A stretch of 64,000 bases of DNA from Cognaticolwellia sediminilitoris (GCA_002104535.1 NBOG01000010.1:97642-161641), one strand, 5' to 3'. Positions 37,592 to 46,261 are shown, counted from the stretch's first letter. The notes: a model not told the origin generated them from the sequence alone. Made by a program: numbers and translations.

Positions 37592-37669
37592 TAAGCTTAG
37601 ACTGCATCATACGTTGTAGCACAATCAGCTTAACAGCGACCAGTGCTTTGAAAATAAATAACCCAGTAG

Positions 37670-37697
37670 TGATCTATTTAATAACCTCCCGCGTATT
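37670..37697 (+). promoter_or_regulatory. Predicted autoregulatory ECF-sigma promoter
   Basis: TGATCT (37670-37675), 16 bases, CGTATT (37692-37697), 33 bases before the sigma start codon. A TGATC-type -35 element is known for the RpoE/ChrR group, which autoregulates in Rhodobacter. Three other copies occur nearby. Confidence 0.7.
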
Positions 37698-37729
37698 GGC
37701 CTTCATAATTAAAATAACGGGTAAGTATT

Positions 37730-38356
37730 ATGCAGTCTGTGCATTCAGGGTTGCCAAGTCATCAAACAACTGCTAAATCTAGTGGCATGACTAATGAAAT
37801 CGATCATTCCCAGCTTTGTCAGTGGCTTAAAGCTGTAGCTGTTAAACGTGACAAACAAGCATTTACTGCCGTATTTAAATTTTTTGCACCCAAAATTCAG
37901 CGCATTGCTTATAGCAAACTTAACAGCGAAGCTCTCGCTGCAGAAGTAGTGCAAGATACCATGAGTAATGTTTGGCGTAAGGCGCATTTATTTGATGAAA
38001 GTAAAGGTGCTGCTACTACTTGGGTTTACACCATTATGCGTAATGTAACATTTGATTTGTTACGCAAAATTAAAGGTAATAAAGAAGATGCGCTTAGTGA
38101 CGATATTTGGCCGCTTGTTGAGTCTTCGAGTACAGAAAATGAAACCTTCAGTGATCATATCCAAAGTCGTAATCTACAAGGTGTTATCTCAACGTTACCT
38201 GCAAATCAGCAAGAGGTAGTTAAAGGATTTTATTTTCTGGAAATGTCACAAGAACAACTTGCCGTACATCTTAATTTACCCTTAGGCACTATAAAGTCGC
38301 GACTCAGGCTTGCTCTTGGCAAACTCAAGTCAAAACTTGGAGAAGATGATGATTAA
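37730..38356 (+). CDS. ECF sigma factor of the RpoE-ChrR (singlet-oxygen) type
   Basis: A 208-residue extracytoplasmic-function sigma factor. Region 2 (about 40-105) includes FKFFAPKIQRIAYSKLNSEALAAEVVQDTMSNVWRKAHLFDESKGAATTWVYTIMRNVTFDLLRK; region 4 (about 148-200) includes LPANQQEVVKGFYFLEMSQEQLAVHLNLPLGTIKSRLRLALGKLK. The next gene is a ChrR-type zinc anti-sigma overlapping by 8 bases, which places it in the ECF11-like group that answers singlet oxygen and organic peroxide. An in-frame ATG at residue 20 could be the true start, since the first 19 residues look unlike the family. Confidence 0.9.
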   Translation: MQSVHSGLPSHQTTAKSSGMTNEIDHSQLCQWLKAVAVKRDKQAFTAVFKFFAPKIQRIAYSKLNSEALAAEVVQDTMSNVWRKAHLFDESKGAATTWVYTIMRNVTFDLLRKIKGNKEDALSDDIWPLVESSSTENETFSDHIQSRNLQGVISTLPANQQEVVKGFYFLEMSQEQLAVHLNLPLGTIKSRLRLALGKLKSKLGEDDD

Positions 38357-39038
38357 ACACCACCCTAAATTTGAGCTGTTAAAAAGTTTTGTTGATGGTG
38401 ATTTACCCGCTTCAATTGCAGCAGGTATCGCCATTCATGGTGGTATGTGTGCTATTTGTCAGCAAAAAATAAATCAACTGACTGAGCAGGTTGCAGAAGT
38501 AAGCTTTGAAGAGCATTTTCAGGAAAAATATGCTTTAGCCGAAAATAGTACGGTAAGCACAATTACAGAGTTAGATTTTGAAGACATGATTGAGCAAATA
38601 ACCGCCTGTGATGAATTTGAGCAACAAAAAACCTTTAAAAACCCTGCTGCTATTAGCTTCAAAGGCACAGAATATAATTTACCTAACGCATTGCGCAATA
38701 TGTCATTAGGTAAAACAGCACAAATTGGTAAGCTTTCACGAGCGCGAGTACAACTCGATGAGGGAGAAATTCATACCAGTTTATTACACATAGATGCTGG
38801 TGGTTCCATTCCTGAGCACACACATAAAGGTTTTGAGCTAACCTTATTATTAGCAGGCACGTTTGCGGATGCTGAAGGCGAATATGTACCAGGTGATTTT
38901 ATCATGCTTGATAAGCGTCACCAGCATCAGCCTGCCACTGAAGAAGGGTGTCTGTGCTATACGGTAGTTAACGATGCGCTACACTTTACCCAAGGTATTA
39001 ATAAGTTATTAAATCCTATCGGCTCATTTATTTATTAG
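38349..39038 (+). CDS. chrR: ChrR-type zinc anti-sigma factor with cupin domain
   Basis: It holds the sigma factor inactive through an N-terminal zinc anti-sigma domain (His4/His5, His30, Cys34, Cys37; IHGGMCAIC) and senses stress through a C-terminal cupin (about 105-225), where a second metal can bind at His157, His159, Glu163 and His191 (PEHTHKGFELTLLLAG, DKRHQHQP). All ligand positions seem intact. I choose the ATG at 38349 because GGAG is 6 bases upstream; the product is then 229 residues. It overlaps the sigma gene and is 11 bases before the DUF523 gene. Confidence 0.9.
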   Translation: MIKHHPKFELLKSFVDGDLPASIAAGIAIHGGMCAICQQKINQLTEQVAEVSFEEHFQEKYALAENSTVSTITELDFEDMIEQITACDEFEQQKTFKNPAAISFKGTEYNLPNALRNMSLGKTAQIGKLSRARVQLDEGEIHTSLLHIDAGGSIPEHTHKGFELTLLLAGTFADAEGEYVPGDFIMLDKRHQHQPATEEGCLCYTVVNDALHFTQGINKLLNPIGSFIY

Positions 39039-39049
39039 TAGGGATTACT

Positions 39050-40009
39050 ATGTCAAAAAAGTTTGAAAAAGAAGATATTATCATCGGCATTAGTGCGTGT
39101 TTGATCGGTGAAAAAGTTCGCTTTGATGCCAGCAATAAACCGTCTAATTTTTGTATTAAAGAGCTTGGTCAACATGTTACCTATAAAGCATATTGTCCAG
39201 AAGTGGCAGTCGGGCTTCCGATCCCTAGACCCACTATCCGTTTAATTAAAGACCAAGACATGATCAAAGTATCGCGTCCTGATGGCTCAGGTGATGTCAC
39301 TAGTGCGATAAAGGCCTATGGTAAAAAAGTCGCATCGTTATCTGCCAATTTAAGTGGTTATGTTTTTTGTGCAAAAAGCCCAACTTGCGGCATGGAACGC
39401 GTGAAAGTGTACTCGCCAACAGGTGATCCTTTGCAGGCAAAAGGTATAGGCGTGTTTTCTCGTGAAATCATGAAAGCTAATCCGTTACTTCCTTGTGAAG
39501 AAAATGGCCGTTTAAATGATCCCATTCTACGCGAAAATTTTGTTGCTAGAGTTTACGCTTATCGTCATTGGCAAGCCGTTGTCGAGTCAGGGATCAGCAA
39601 ACATAAATTGACCAGTTTTCATGCGCAATATAAATATACCGTGATGAGCCATGATCTCGTTGCCTACAAAGAATTAGGGCGCTTATTAGCAAGGGCTGAT
39701 ATGGCGGTTGAAGAAATGGCAGAGCAATATATTGCTGGCTTAATGGCTGCATTAACGAAAACGGCAAGTCGAAAAAATCATTCAAATACGCTTTCTCATA
39801 TCCAAGGTTACTTTTCAAAATTCTTAAATAAAGAGCAGCGAAAAGAGTTATCGGCACAAGTTGATGCCTACCGTACTGGCTTAGTGCCCTTGATGGTGCC
39901 GCTGACTTTGATTAACCATTATTTATTAGCTCACCCTAATGATTACTTAGCTCAACAAGCATATTTAAACCCTTATCCTGAGTCGTTAAAACTTAGGTAC
40001 GGCTATTAA
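39050..40009 (+). CDS. DUF523-DUF1722 fusion protein
   Basis: A 319-residue protein. The DUF523 part (about 9-160) has conserved cysteines in GISACLIGE (Cys17), AYCPEVAVGLPIPR (Cys49) and SPTCGMERV (Cys113); the related thiouracil desulfidase TudS uses three such cysteines to hold an iron-sulfur cluster. The DUF1722 (YbgA-like) part follows (about 195-310) with HKLTSFHAQYKYTVMSHDLVAYKELGRLLA. The joint protein often sits beside photolyase in proteobacteria, as here. Function is not established. It follows chrR closely and is probably co-transcribed. Confidence 0.85.
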   Translation: MSKKFEKEDIIIGISACLIGEKVRFDASNKPSNFCIKELGQHVTYKAYCPEVAVGLPIPRPTIRLIKDQDMIKVSRPDGSGDVTSAIKAYGKKVASLSANLSGYVFCAKSPTCGMERVKVYSPTGDPLQAKGIGVFSREIMKANPLLPCEENGRLNDPILRENFVARVYAYRHWQAVVESGISKHKLTSFHAQYKYTVMSHDLVAYKELGRLLARADMAVEEMAEQYIAGLMAALTKTASRKNHSNTLSHIQGYFSKFLNKEQRKELSAQVDAYRTGLVPLMVPLTLINHYLLAHPNDYLAQQAYLNPYPESLKLRYGY

Positions 40010-40025
40010 TAAGTGTTAGTTTTTT

Positions 40026-40085
40026 ACTCATCCGTATAAAGAGGATTCGCGAAATGCGCTCTTTTTACGGGTGAGTATTTTTTAT
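40026..40085 (+). terminator. Long hairpin terminator/attenuator before the photolyase gene
   Basis: Left arm 40026-40043 and right arm 40059-40076 pair over 18 positions with two mismatches (ACTCATCCGT / ACGGGTGAGT ends), followed by ATTTTTTATT. It may separate the sigma-chrR-DUF523 part from photolyase and the lipid genes, or attenuate readthrough. Confidence 0.75.
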
Positions 40086-40101
40086 TGATTAAGGAATTAC
40101 C

Positions 40102-41499
40102 TTGTTACTTTGGTTTCGCAACGATATTAGAATTCACGATAATCCCGCACTAGCTTATTTTCTTGAGCAACAACAAGCCTCAGAAACAGCTAAGGCGATT
40201 TTTTTTGTCAGTGAAAAACAATGGCTAGCTCATGATTGGTCAGCGATAAAAATTGATTTCATTAAGCGTCATGTTAATGCCCTTGCTGAGCAACTGTTAG
40301 CACTTAATATTGTATTAGAAGTGGTTCATTGTGATGACTTTGCTGCGCAAATTGAATATTTAAAAAATTATTGTCATCAACATAGTGTTAGTGAGGTAGT
40401 CGCTAATAAAGAAATTGAGTTTAATGAGAATCAACGCGATAAATCATGTCTTGAGCAAGGCGTTCCACTGCGAATGTTCGAAAGCGATGTTATTGTTAAA
40501 AAAGGCAGTGTGCTCAATAAAAGTGGTGAAATGTACAAAGTATTTACCCCTTATAAACGTGCTTGGTTAACTTATGTTAAACAATACGGTTTTAGTTATC
40601 TTGGTAAACCAAGGCCGTTAACAGAGAAAGAGCTTAACGTTAATAATTCACCTAAATTACCTAAACCGTTAACGTGTTCAGGGGCTTCTGATGCCTGGCC
40701 TTTAGCTGCTGAAGTAGAGCAACACGTTATTCCACAGTTTTATCAAGAGAAAGTTGCAAGTTATGGCGAAAAACGTGATTTTCCAGCGATTAAAGCAACG
40801 TCTGGTTTGTCGCCATATTTAGCTATAGGTGCCATTAGCCCAAGATACTTACTGCAGTTATATATTCAACGTTTTCCTGATATTTTAGTTGCCTCAGATA
40901 GCCCAGAATTTACATGGTTAAATGAACTTATTTGGCGCGAGTTCTATCGAAATTTAGTTTTTCATCAACAAGATCTATCAAAGCATAAATGCTTTAATCC
41001 TAAATATCATAATGTTAAGTGGCCTAATAGCCCTGAGCTATTTCAGGCATGGTGCGAGGGGAAAACCGGCTATCCATTAGTTGATGCTGCCATGAGGCAG
41101 CTTAACCAAACCGGTTGGATGCATAACCGCTTACGTATGGTGGTAGCGAGCTTTTTAACCAAGCATTTATTGATTGATTGGCGTTGGGGCGAAAAATATT
41201 TTATGCAGCAACTAATTGATGGTGATTTAGCGGCAAATAACGGTGGTTGGCAATGGGCTGCAAGTACAGGTTGTGATGCCCAGCCTTATTTTCGGGTATT
41301 TAATCCGATCAGGCAAAGCGAAAGATTTGATCCTAAAGGCGAGTTCATTCGTAAATACTTACCAGAGCTAGCGGAATTACCCGATAAAGAGATTCACTTT
41401 CCACATATATATCTTGCTAAAAATAATTTAAAAAATTATTGGCCGGCGATAGTCGATCATAAACAAGCGAGGTTAGCTGCGCTTGATTTTTATAGATAA
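40102..41499 (+). CDS. phrB: Deoxyribodipyrimidine photolyase
   Basis: Blue-light FAD enzyme that repairs cyclobutane pyrimidine dimers. The start LLWFRNDIRIHDNPAL and the C-terminal FAD domain (TSGLSPYLAIGAISPR, WLNELIWREFYRNLVF, TGYPLVDAAMRQLNQTGWMHNRLRMVVASFLTKHLLIDWRWGEKYFMQQLIDGDLAANNGGWQWAASTGCDAQPYFRVFNP) are those of class I CPD photolyases. The length is 465 residues (E. coli 472). The start is TTG at 40102, with AAGGA 6 bases before. Photolyase is a regular member of RpoE-ChrR regulons. Confidence 0.95.
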   Translation: MLLWFRNDIRIHDNPALAYFLEQQQASETAKAIFFVSEKQWLAHDWSAIKIDFIKRHVNALAEQLLALNIVLEVVHCDDFAAQIEYLKNYCHQHSVSEVVANKEIEFNENQRDKSCLEQGVPLRMFESDVIVKKGSVLNKSGEMYKVFTPYKRAWLTYVKQYGFSYLGKPRPLTEKELNVNNSPKLPKPLTCSGASDAWPLAAEVEQHVIPQFYQEKVASYGEKRDFPAIKATSGLSPYLAIGAISPRYLLQLYIQRFPDILVASDSPEFTWLNELIWREFYRNLVFHQQDLSKHKCFNPKYHNVKWPNSPELFQAWCEGKTGYPLVDAAMRQLNQTGWMHNRLRMVVASFLTKHLLIDWRWGEKYFMQQLIDGDLAANNGGWQWAASTGCDAQPYFRVFNPIRQSERFDPKGEFIRKYLPELAELPDKEIHFPHIYLAKNNLKNYWPAIVDHKQARLAALDFYR

Positions 41500-41579
41500 A
41501 AGCATTGGTTTTCGAACTTATGTTGAAGGTTTATTATCGGTAAGCCTTAGCGAGGTTAGTTGAAAAATAAAGAGTATTT

Positions 41580-42056
41580 ATGCCAAATTTAGATATCAGA
41601 CTAGTTGAACAAGACAGCCCAGAAGCACATAACACTCCTTGGCTTTCGAATTTCATTGAAATATATCAACAGCTTTCTGGGGAAAAACTATATTTGCTGA
41701 GCGACTTGTATCATCAAGACATCGTTTTTATTGATCCGATGCACCAGGTAGCAGGTCTTGATAGCTTAAATTTATATTTCAGTAAGCTTTTCCAACGACT
41801 GACTTTTTGCCATTTTAAAATTGAACATGTTATAGCCCAAGACGATGAAGCAACTGTTTATTGGACCATGAGCTACCAACATCCGCGTTTAAATTCAGGA
41901 AAGATGGTTGATGTTCAGGGTAGTTCCCACATTAAAGGCAGTGGCGATAAAGTTATTTTTCATCGAGACTATTTAGATTTAGGCGCTATGCTTTACGAGC
42001 AACTACCGGTAATGGGGCGAATTATTACCTGGTTTAAAAAGCGAGCTTCCAAGTAA
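41580..42056 (+). CDS. NTF2-like (SnoaL-type) protein
   Basis: A 158-residue protein with an NTF2-like fold: LSNFIEIYQQLSGEKLYLLSDLYHQDIVFIDPMHQVAGLDSLNLYFSKLF and VIAQDDEATVYWTMSYQHP fit a SnoaL-like cone. This gene is a standard member of the SDR-FAD-DUF1365-Cfa cluster under ChrR control in marine gammaproteobacteria. Function unknown; small-ligand binding is likely. Its stop overlaps the SDR start by one base (TAATG), so the genes from here to the Cfa-like gene are coupled. Confidence 0.8.
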   Translation: MPNLDIRLVEQDSPEAHNTPWLSNFIEIYQQLSGEKLYLLSDLYHQDIVFIDPMHQVAGLDSLNLYFSKLFQRLTFCHFKIEHVIAQDDEATVYWTMSYQHPRLNSGKMVDVQGSSHIKGSGDKVIFHRDYLDLGAMLYEQLPVMGRIITWFKKRASK

Positions 42057-42799
42057 TGAATACTCAAGCGACTATTTTGATCACAGGGGCAACCTCAGGT
42101 ATTGGTGAGTCGTTGTTACATAAATATGCGGAAGAGGGTTATCGTGTTATTGCTTGTGGACGAAATACACAAAAGCTACAACAATTAGCAGACGAATATC
42201 ATGATGTAGTCCCACTTGCCTTTGATATTACTGATATTGAAGAAATTAATCAGTCAGTTATGCAAGTTAGTGGAATAGAAAAAATTGATATTTTAATGCT
42301 CAATGCTGGTGATTGTCGTTATATCGATAATGCTAAAAAATTTGACGGAGCCTTATTTTCGCAAGTTATTGCCACTAATTTACAGTCTTTAGGTCACTTA
42401 CTTGAAGGTTTTTTACCTAAAGTTCCGGCCGGTGGGCAAGTGGTTTTTGTTAGTTCAAGTGCTACTTTATTGCCATTTCCAAGGGCTGAAGCTTACGGTG
42501 CATCAAAGGCAGGTGTCGATTACTTAGCTAAAAGCTTAGCACTTGATTTAAAGGCAGAAGCGATTGACGTTACGTTAGTGCATCCCGGTTTTATCAAAAC
42601 ACCTTTAACTGATAAAAATGATTTTTCTATGCCGTTTATGCTCTCAAGTGAGCAAGCGGCGCTGCGTATTTTTGATGGTGTGCGTGCACGTAAGTCTTAC
42701 CTGCATTTTCCGAAAAGACTAACCCTACTAATGAAAATGCTCGCGCTTTTTCCTGATGTTGTTTGGCAAAGTATTGCTTTAAGGAGTAATAAGAAATGA
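42056..42799 (+). CDS. Short-chain dehydrogenase/reductase of the lipid cluster
   Basis: A 247-residue classical SDR: TGATSGIGESLL cofactor loop, LNAGDC, the catalytic Ser and YGASKAGVDYLAKSLALDL (Tyr-x3-Lys), and VHPGFIKTPLT. The NADP(H) preference is suggested by the basic residues in ACGRNTQKL. Substrate unknown; it sits between an NTF2-like gene and an FAD oxidoreductase gene, with 1- and 4-base overlaps. Distinct from the minus-strand SDR at 34302. Confidence 0.87.
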   Translation: MNTQATILITGATSGIGESLLHKYAEEGYRVIACGRNTQKLQQLADEYHDVVPLAFDITDIEEINQSVMQVSGIEKIDILMLNAGDCRYIDNAKKFDGALFSQVIATNLQSLGHLLEGFLPKVPAGGQVVFVSSSATLLPFPRAEAYGASKAGVDYLAKSLALDLKAEAIDVTLVHPGFIKTPLTDKNDFSMPFMLSSEQAALRIFDGVRARKSYLHFPKRLTLLMKMLALFPDVVWQSIALRSNKK

Positions 42800-44079
42800 A
42801 GCGCATCGCTATTATAGGCTCTGGGGTTTCAGGCCTGACTGCAGCTTATCTATTATCAAAAAAACACCAGGTTAGTGTTTTTGAAAAGTCAGACCGCATC
42901 GGCGGTCATACTGCTACCGTTGATGTTGAAGTCGACAATAAAAGCTATGCCATTGATACTGGGTTTATTGTTTTTAATAATAAAACTTACCCAAATTTTT
43001 TAGCGCTATTAGATGAAATCGGTATTGGGAAGCAGGAAACTGAAATGAGTTTTTCAGTGCATAATACTCATACCGGTATGGAATATAATGGCCATAATCT
43101 TGATACGCTATTTGCTCAAAGACGTAACTTGTTTAATCCTAAGTTTTGGCTGTTAGTTAAAGATATTTTAAGATTTAATAAAATATGTAAGCAACATTAT
43201 CAAGACCAAAACTATAGTGACACACTAACGTTAGGCGACTTTTTACAAGCGCATAATTTCAGCGATTATTTTTCTGAGCATTATATTTTGCCAATGGCGG
43301 CAGCAATTTGGTCGAGTTCTTTAGCAGAAATGGAGCAGTTACAATTTCATTTTTTTGTTCAGTTTTTTCATCATCATGGCTTATTAAATGTCGTTGATCG
43401 CCCACAATGGTATGTTATACCAGGTGCATCAAGAAGCTACTTAGCTCCATTATGTCAGCCATTTAAGGATAATATTCACCTTAATGCTGATATCAAGTCG
43501 ATAACTCGCCAAGACGGGCAAGTTCAGCTGTATTTTAACAGCGGTGATATAAAAACCTTTGATGAGGTTGTTTTAGCCTGTCATTCAGATCAAGCGTTGG
43601 CATTACTCGCTGACGCTAGTTCAGCCGAACAAACCATCTTAGGCGCGATGCCTTATAGTGAAAACTCGGTAGTATTGCATACGGATACTCGCTTATTGCC
43701 AAAACGGCAAAAAGCATGGGCTAGTTGGAATTACCAACTTAGCTCAAACCGTACAAAACCAGCCAGTGTTACTTACAATATGAATATTCTGCAAGGGTTA
43801 ACTTCTGAGACAACTTTTTGTGTGACCTTAAATCAGCAAGAAGCTATCGAACCGAGTAAAATTCTTCGTGAATTTACTTACCATCACCCTATTTTCTCCA
43901 CTGACTCAATTAATGCTCAGCAGCAACGTACAAAAATCTGCGGTATACAACATACTCATTTTGTTGGTGCTTATTGGTATAGCGGTTTTCATGAGGATGG
44001 TGTTCGTAGCGCGGTTGACGTAGCAAGGCGTTTTGATTGTTACTTACTGTTAAGTGAGTCTGAGCAACATGAAGGCTAA
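42796..44079 (+). CDS. FAD-dependent amine-oxidase-like oxidoreductase
   Basis: A 427-residue flavoprotein with a Rossmann FAD loop at the N-terminus (IAIIGSGVSGLTAAYLLSKKHQVSVFEKSDRIGGHTATV), the IDTGFIVFNNKTYPNF segment and a C-terminal HFVGAYWYSGFHEDGVRSAVDVARRF FAD-binding end. This is the amine-oxidase/phytoene-desaturase-like group that accompanies Cfa-type methyltransferases. In Rhodobacter, homologous genes in the RpoE-ChrR regulon act on modified fatty acids, which suggests that it desaturates or oxidises a lipid chain (inference). Confidence 0.87.
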   Translation: MKRIAIIGSGVSGLTAAYLLSKKHQVSVFEKSDRIGGHTATVDVEVDNKSYAIDTGFIVFNNKTYPNFLALLDEIGIGKQETEMSFSVHNTHTGMEYNGHNLDTLFAQRRNLFNPKFWLLVKDILRFNKICKQHYQDQNYSDTLTLGDFLQAHNFSDYFSEHYILPMAAAIWSSSLAEMEQLQFHFFVQFFHHHGLLNVVDRPQWYVIPGASRSYLAPLCQPFKDNIHLNADIKSITRQDGQVQLYFNSGDIKTFDEVVLACHSDQALALLADASSAEQTILGAMPYSENSVVLHTDTRLLPKRQKAWASWNYQLSSNRTKPASVTYNMNILQGLTSETTFCVTLNQQEAIEPSKILREFTYHHPIFSTDSINAQQQRTKICGIQHTHFVGAYWYSGFHEDGVRSAVDVARRFDCYLLLSESEQHEG

Positions 44080-44986
44080 TCCCCCGAGTAAAAGTAATAT
44101 TTACTGTGGCGAAATAAGCCATCGACGCTTTTTTCCTAAGTCTCACAGCTTTAATTATCAACTTTATATGCTGGCCCTTGATGTTGATGATATGGAAGCA
44201 AAGCTAGGCCAGAAAGGCATTTTTGGCTTCTCATGGTTTAATTTTTTACGTTTTAAAGAAAGTGATTACTTAAGAGGTGAACCAAATAGCCTTAAGGACC
44301 GTATAAAGAATAAAGTCGCGTTGTTATCTCAAGGGGAAAAGTCAGGTGATAAGCAAAATTTTATTGGCCATGATAGTAACGTTGATAGTACTTGTGATGA
44401 CAACGCGATATGTCGTATTACTATGTTGGTTCAGGTGAGATGTTTTGGACTTTATTTTAGTCCTGCTAATTTTTATTTTTGTTATGACGCTGATGATATT
44501 TGTCAGCAAGTGTTAGTTGAAGTGAGTAATACGCCATGGAATGAAAGGCATTATTATTTAGTGCCAATAACGCCTAGCAGCAGTGATGAAGAACAGCAAA
44601 ATACAACGACTCAGATAACCGATAAAGCTTTTCAGGTATCACCATTTATGGATTTGAATATGCGCTATCACTGGCACATTAAGCCACCGATGCAAAGTAG
44701 CTCAAGGCTATTAATTCATATTGAAAACCATCGTAAACTAACTGGCAATGATGATATTAACAACAGCAAATCTGAGCAAAAAGTATTTGATGTGACGATG
44801 AATTTAAGAAAAATATCATTTAGTAAAAAGTCATTGTGGCAGCTATGGTGCAGCTTGCCGGTGATGACACTTAAAATAGTTTTAGCGATATATTGGCAAG
44901 CATTAAAACTTTTATATAAACGTATTCCATTTATTGGTTATCAAAAAGTTGAATCAGAAAGTTCTCAATCATCAGAAACTAAATAG
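44069..44986 (+). CDS. DUF1365 family protein
   Basis: A 305-residue protein with the family pattern NIYCGEISHRRFFPKSHSFNYQLYMLALDVDDM, LYFSPANFYFCYDADDICQQVLVEVSNTPWNERHYYLV and KAFQVSPFMDLNMRYHWHIKPP. The start is taken at ATG 44069, inside the end of the FAD gene; a GTG at 44054 is an alternative. The C-terminal part has a hydrophobic segment (MTLKIVLAIYWQALKLLYKRIPF). DUF1365 is nearly always next to Cfa-like and FAD genes; its reaction is unknown. The Cfa-like gene begins 10 bases on. Confidence 0.85.
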   Translation: MKANPPSKSNIYCGEISHRRFFPKSHSFNYQLYMLALDVDDMEAKLGQKGIFGFSWFNFLRFKESDYLRGEPNSLKDRIKNKVALLSQGEKSGDKQNFIGHDSNVDSTCDDNAICRITMLVQVRCFGLYFSPANFYFCYDADDICQQVLVEVSNTPWNERHYYLVPITPSSSDEEQQNTTTQITDKAFQVSPFMDLNMRYHWHIKPPMQSSSRLLIHIENHRKLTGNDDINNSKSEQKVFDVTMNLRKISFSKKSLWQLWCSLPVMTLKIVLAIYWQALKLLYKRIPFIGYQKVESESSQSSETK

Positions 44987-44996
44987 GAGTTTAGTG

Positions 44997-46223
44997 GTGG
45001 AGCAAGTGTCAGGATTAACAATAAAAAAATCAGCAAATTGGCTAGATAAACGCTGCAGAAGCATAGTGTTTTCGGTTTTTGCAAAAATAGAATACGGCCA
45101 ATTAGTATTAGTTGAAAGAGATCAGCACTTTATATTTCCTGAATTTGCTGAAAACAAATCATTACTGGCGCAAATTAATATTCATGATGTCAGTGTTTAC
45201 CGTGATTTTGTTAAAGGTGGCAGCATTGGTGTAGCAGAAGCATATATCGCCGGTAAATGGAGCAGCCCAGATTTGACCAAGGTTATTCGTATATTTGCTC
45301 GTGCACAGCAACAGACTGATGCACTTGAACAGAAAAAGCCTTGGTTAACTAAGTTGAAATATGCCTTATTGCATCGTGGTAACCGTAATAGCCAAACTGG
45401 CTCTAAAAAGAATATTCTTGCCCATTATGATTTAGGTAATGAGCTATATAGTCGCTTTCTCGATCCCGAAATGATGTATTCATCAGCAATTTACCCTGAT
45501 AAGAATGCTGATTTAGCACAAGCCCAGCAGCATAAGTTAGCAACCATCTGTCAGCGCTTAGAACTTAAGGCTAGCGATCATTTATTAGAAATAGGCACAG
45601 GGTGGGGCGGTTTAGCTATTTATGCGGCTGAGCAATATGGTTGTAAAGTTACCACCACCACTATTTCAGATGCCCAATATGAATACGCCCGACAGCGCAT
45701 CGAGAAAAAAGGGTTAACTGATAAAATCACTTTATTAAAAAAAGACTACCGTGATTTAACTGGCGAATATGACAAGTTGGTCTCAATTGAAATGATTGAA
45801 GCTGTTGGCTTTGAATTCTTACCGAGCTTTTTTAAACAGTGCAATGCCCGCTTGAAGTCGGGTGGTAAAATGTTAATACAGTCGATTACTATAGCTGACC
45901 AGCGGTTTGACTATTACAGAAACAATGTTGATTTTATTCAGCGCTATATCTTCCCCGGTGGTTTTTTACCGTCAATAACGGTGTTATCTGAGCACTTAAC
46001 ACAATATACTGAATTGGTTACCGAATCGATAAACGACATTGGACTAGATTATGCAAAAACATTAGCACATTGGCGCGAAGCATTTTTAGCGTCTTGGCCT
46101 GAACTTATTGATTTTGGATATGACGAACAATTTAAACGTTTATGGTTATATTATTTTGCTTACTGTGAAGGTGCATTTTTAGAACGTTCAACAAGTACTG
46201 TGCATGTAGTCGCTAGAAAATAA
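44997..46223 (+). CDS. Cfa-like SAM-dependent fatty-acid methyltransferase
   Basis: A 408-residue member of the cyclopropane-fatty-acid synthase family, with SAM motif HLLEIGTGWGGLAIYAAEQYG and the lipid-binding C-terminal half (NVDFIQRYIFPGGFLPS). By alignment to E. coli Cfa, the bicarbonate ligand Cys139 is Ser163 here and His266 is Gln295 (LIQSITI), while Glu239 (Glu268) and Tyr317 (Tyr352) are kept. That argues for a methylation product other than a cyclopropane ring, as for the Rhodobacter relatives. The start is GTG at 44997 with AGGAG 7 bases before; the frame is open further upstream into DUF1365. Last gene of the coupled operon. Confidence 0.88.
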   Translation: MEQVSGLTIKKSANWLDKRCRSIVFSVFAKIEYGQLVLVERDQHFIFPEFAENKSLLAQINIHDVSVYRDFVKGGSIGVAEAYIAGKWSSPDLTKVIRIFARAQQQTDALEQKKPWLTKLKYALLHRGNRNSQTGSKKNILAHYDLGNELYSRFLDPEMMYSSAIYPDKNADLAQAQQHKLATICQRLELKASDHLLEIGTGWGGLAIYAAEQYGCKVTTTTISDAQYEYARQRIEKKGLTDKITLLKKDYRDLTGEYDKLVSIEMIEAVGFEFLPSFFKQCNARLKSGGKMLIQSITIADQRFDYYRNNVDFIQRYIFPGGFLPSITVLSEHLTQYTELVTESINDIGLDYAKTLAHWREAFLASWPELIDFGYDEQFKRLWLYYFAYCEGAFLERSTSTVHVVARK

Positions 46224-46261
46224 CGTAAATCACTTATCGCGTTAACAATTACCATATTAAG

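Noticed and set aside
40033..40038. CGTATA before phrB as an ECF promoter -10
   Set aside because: No TGATC-type element lies 16 bases upstream (AAGTGT there), and the bases belong to the terminator stem.
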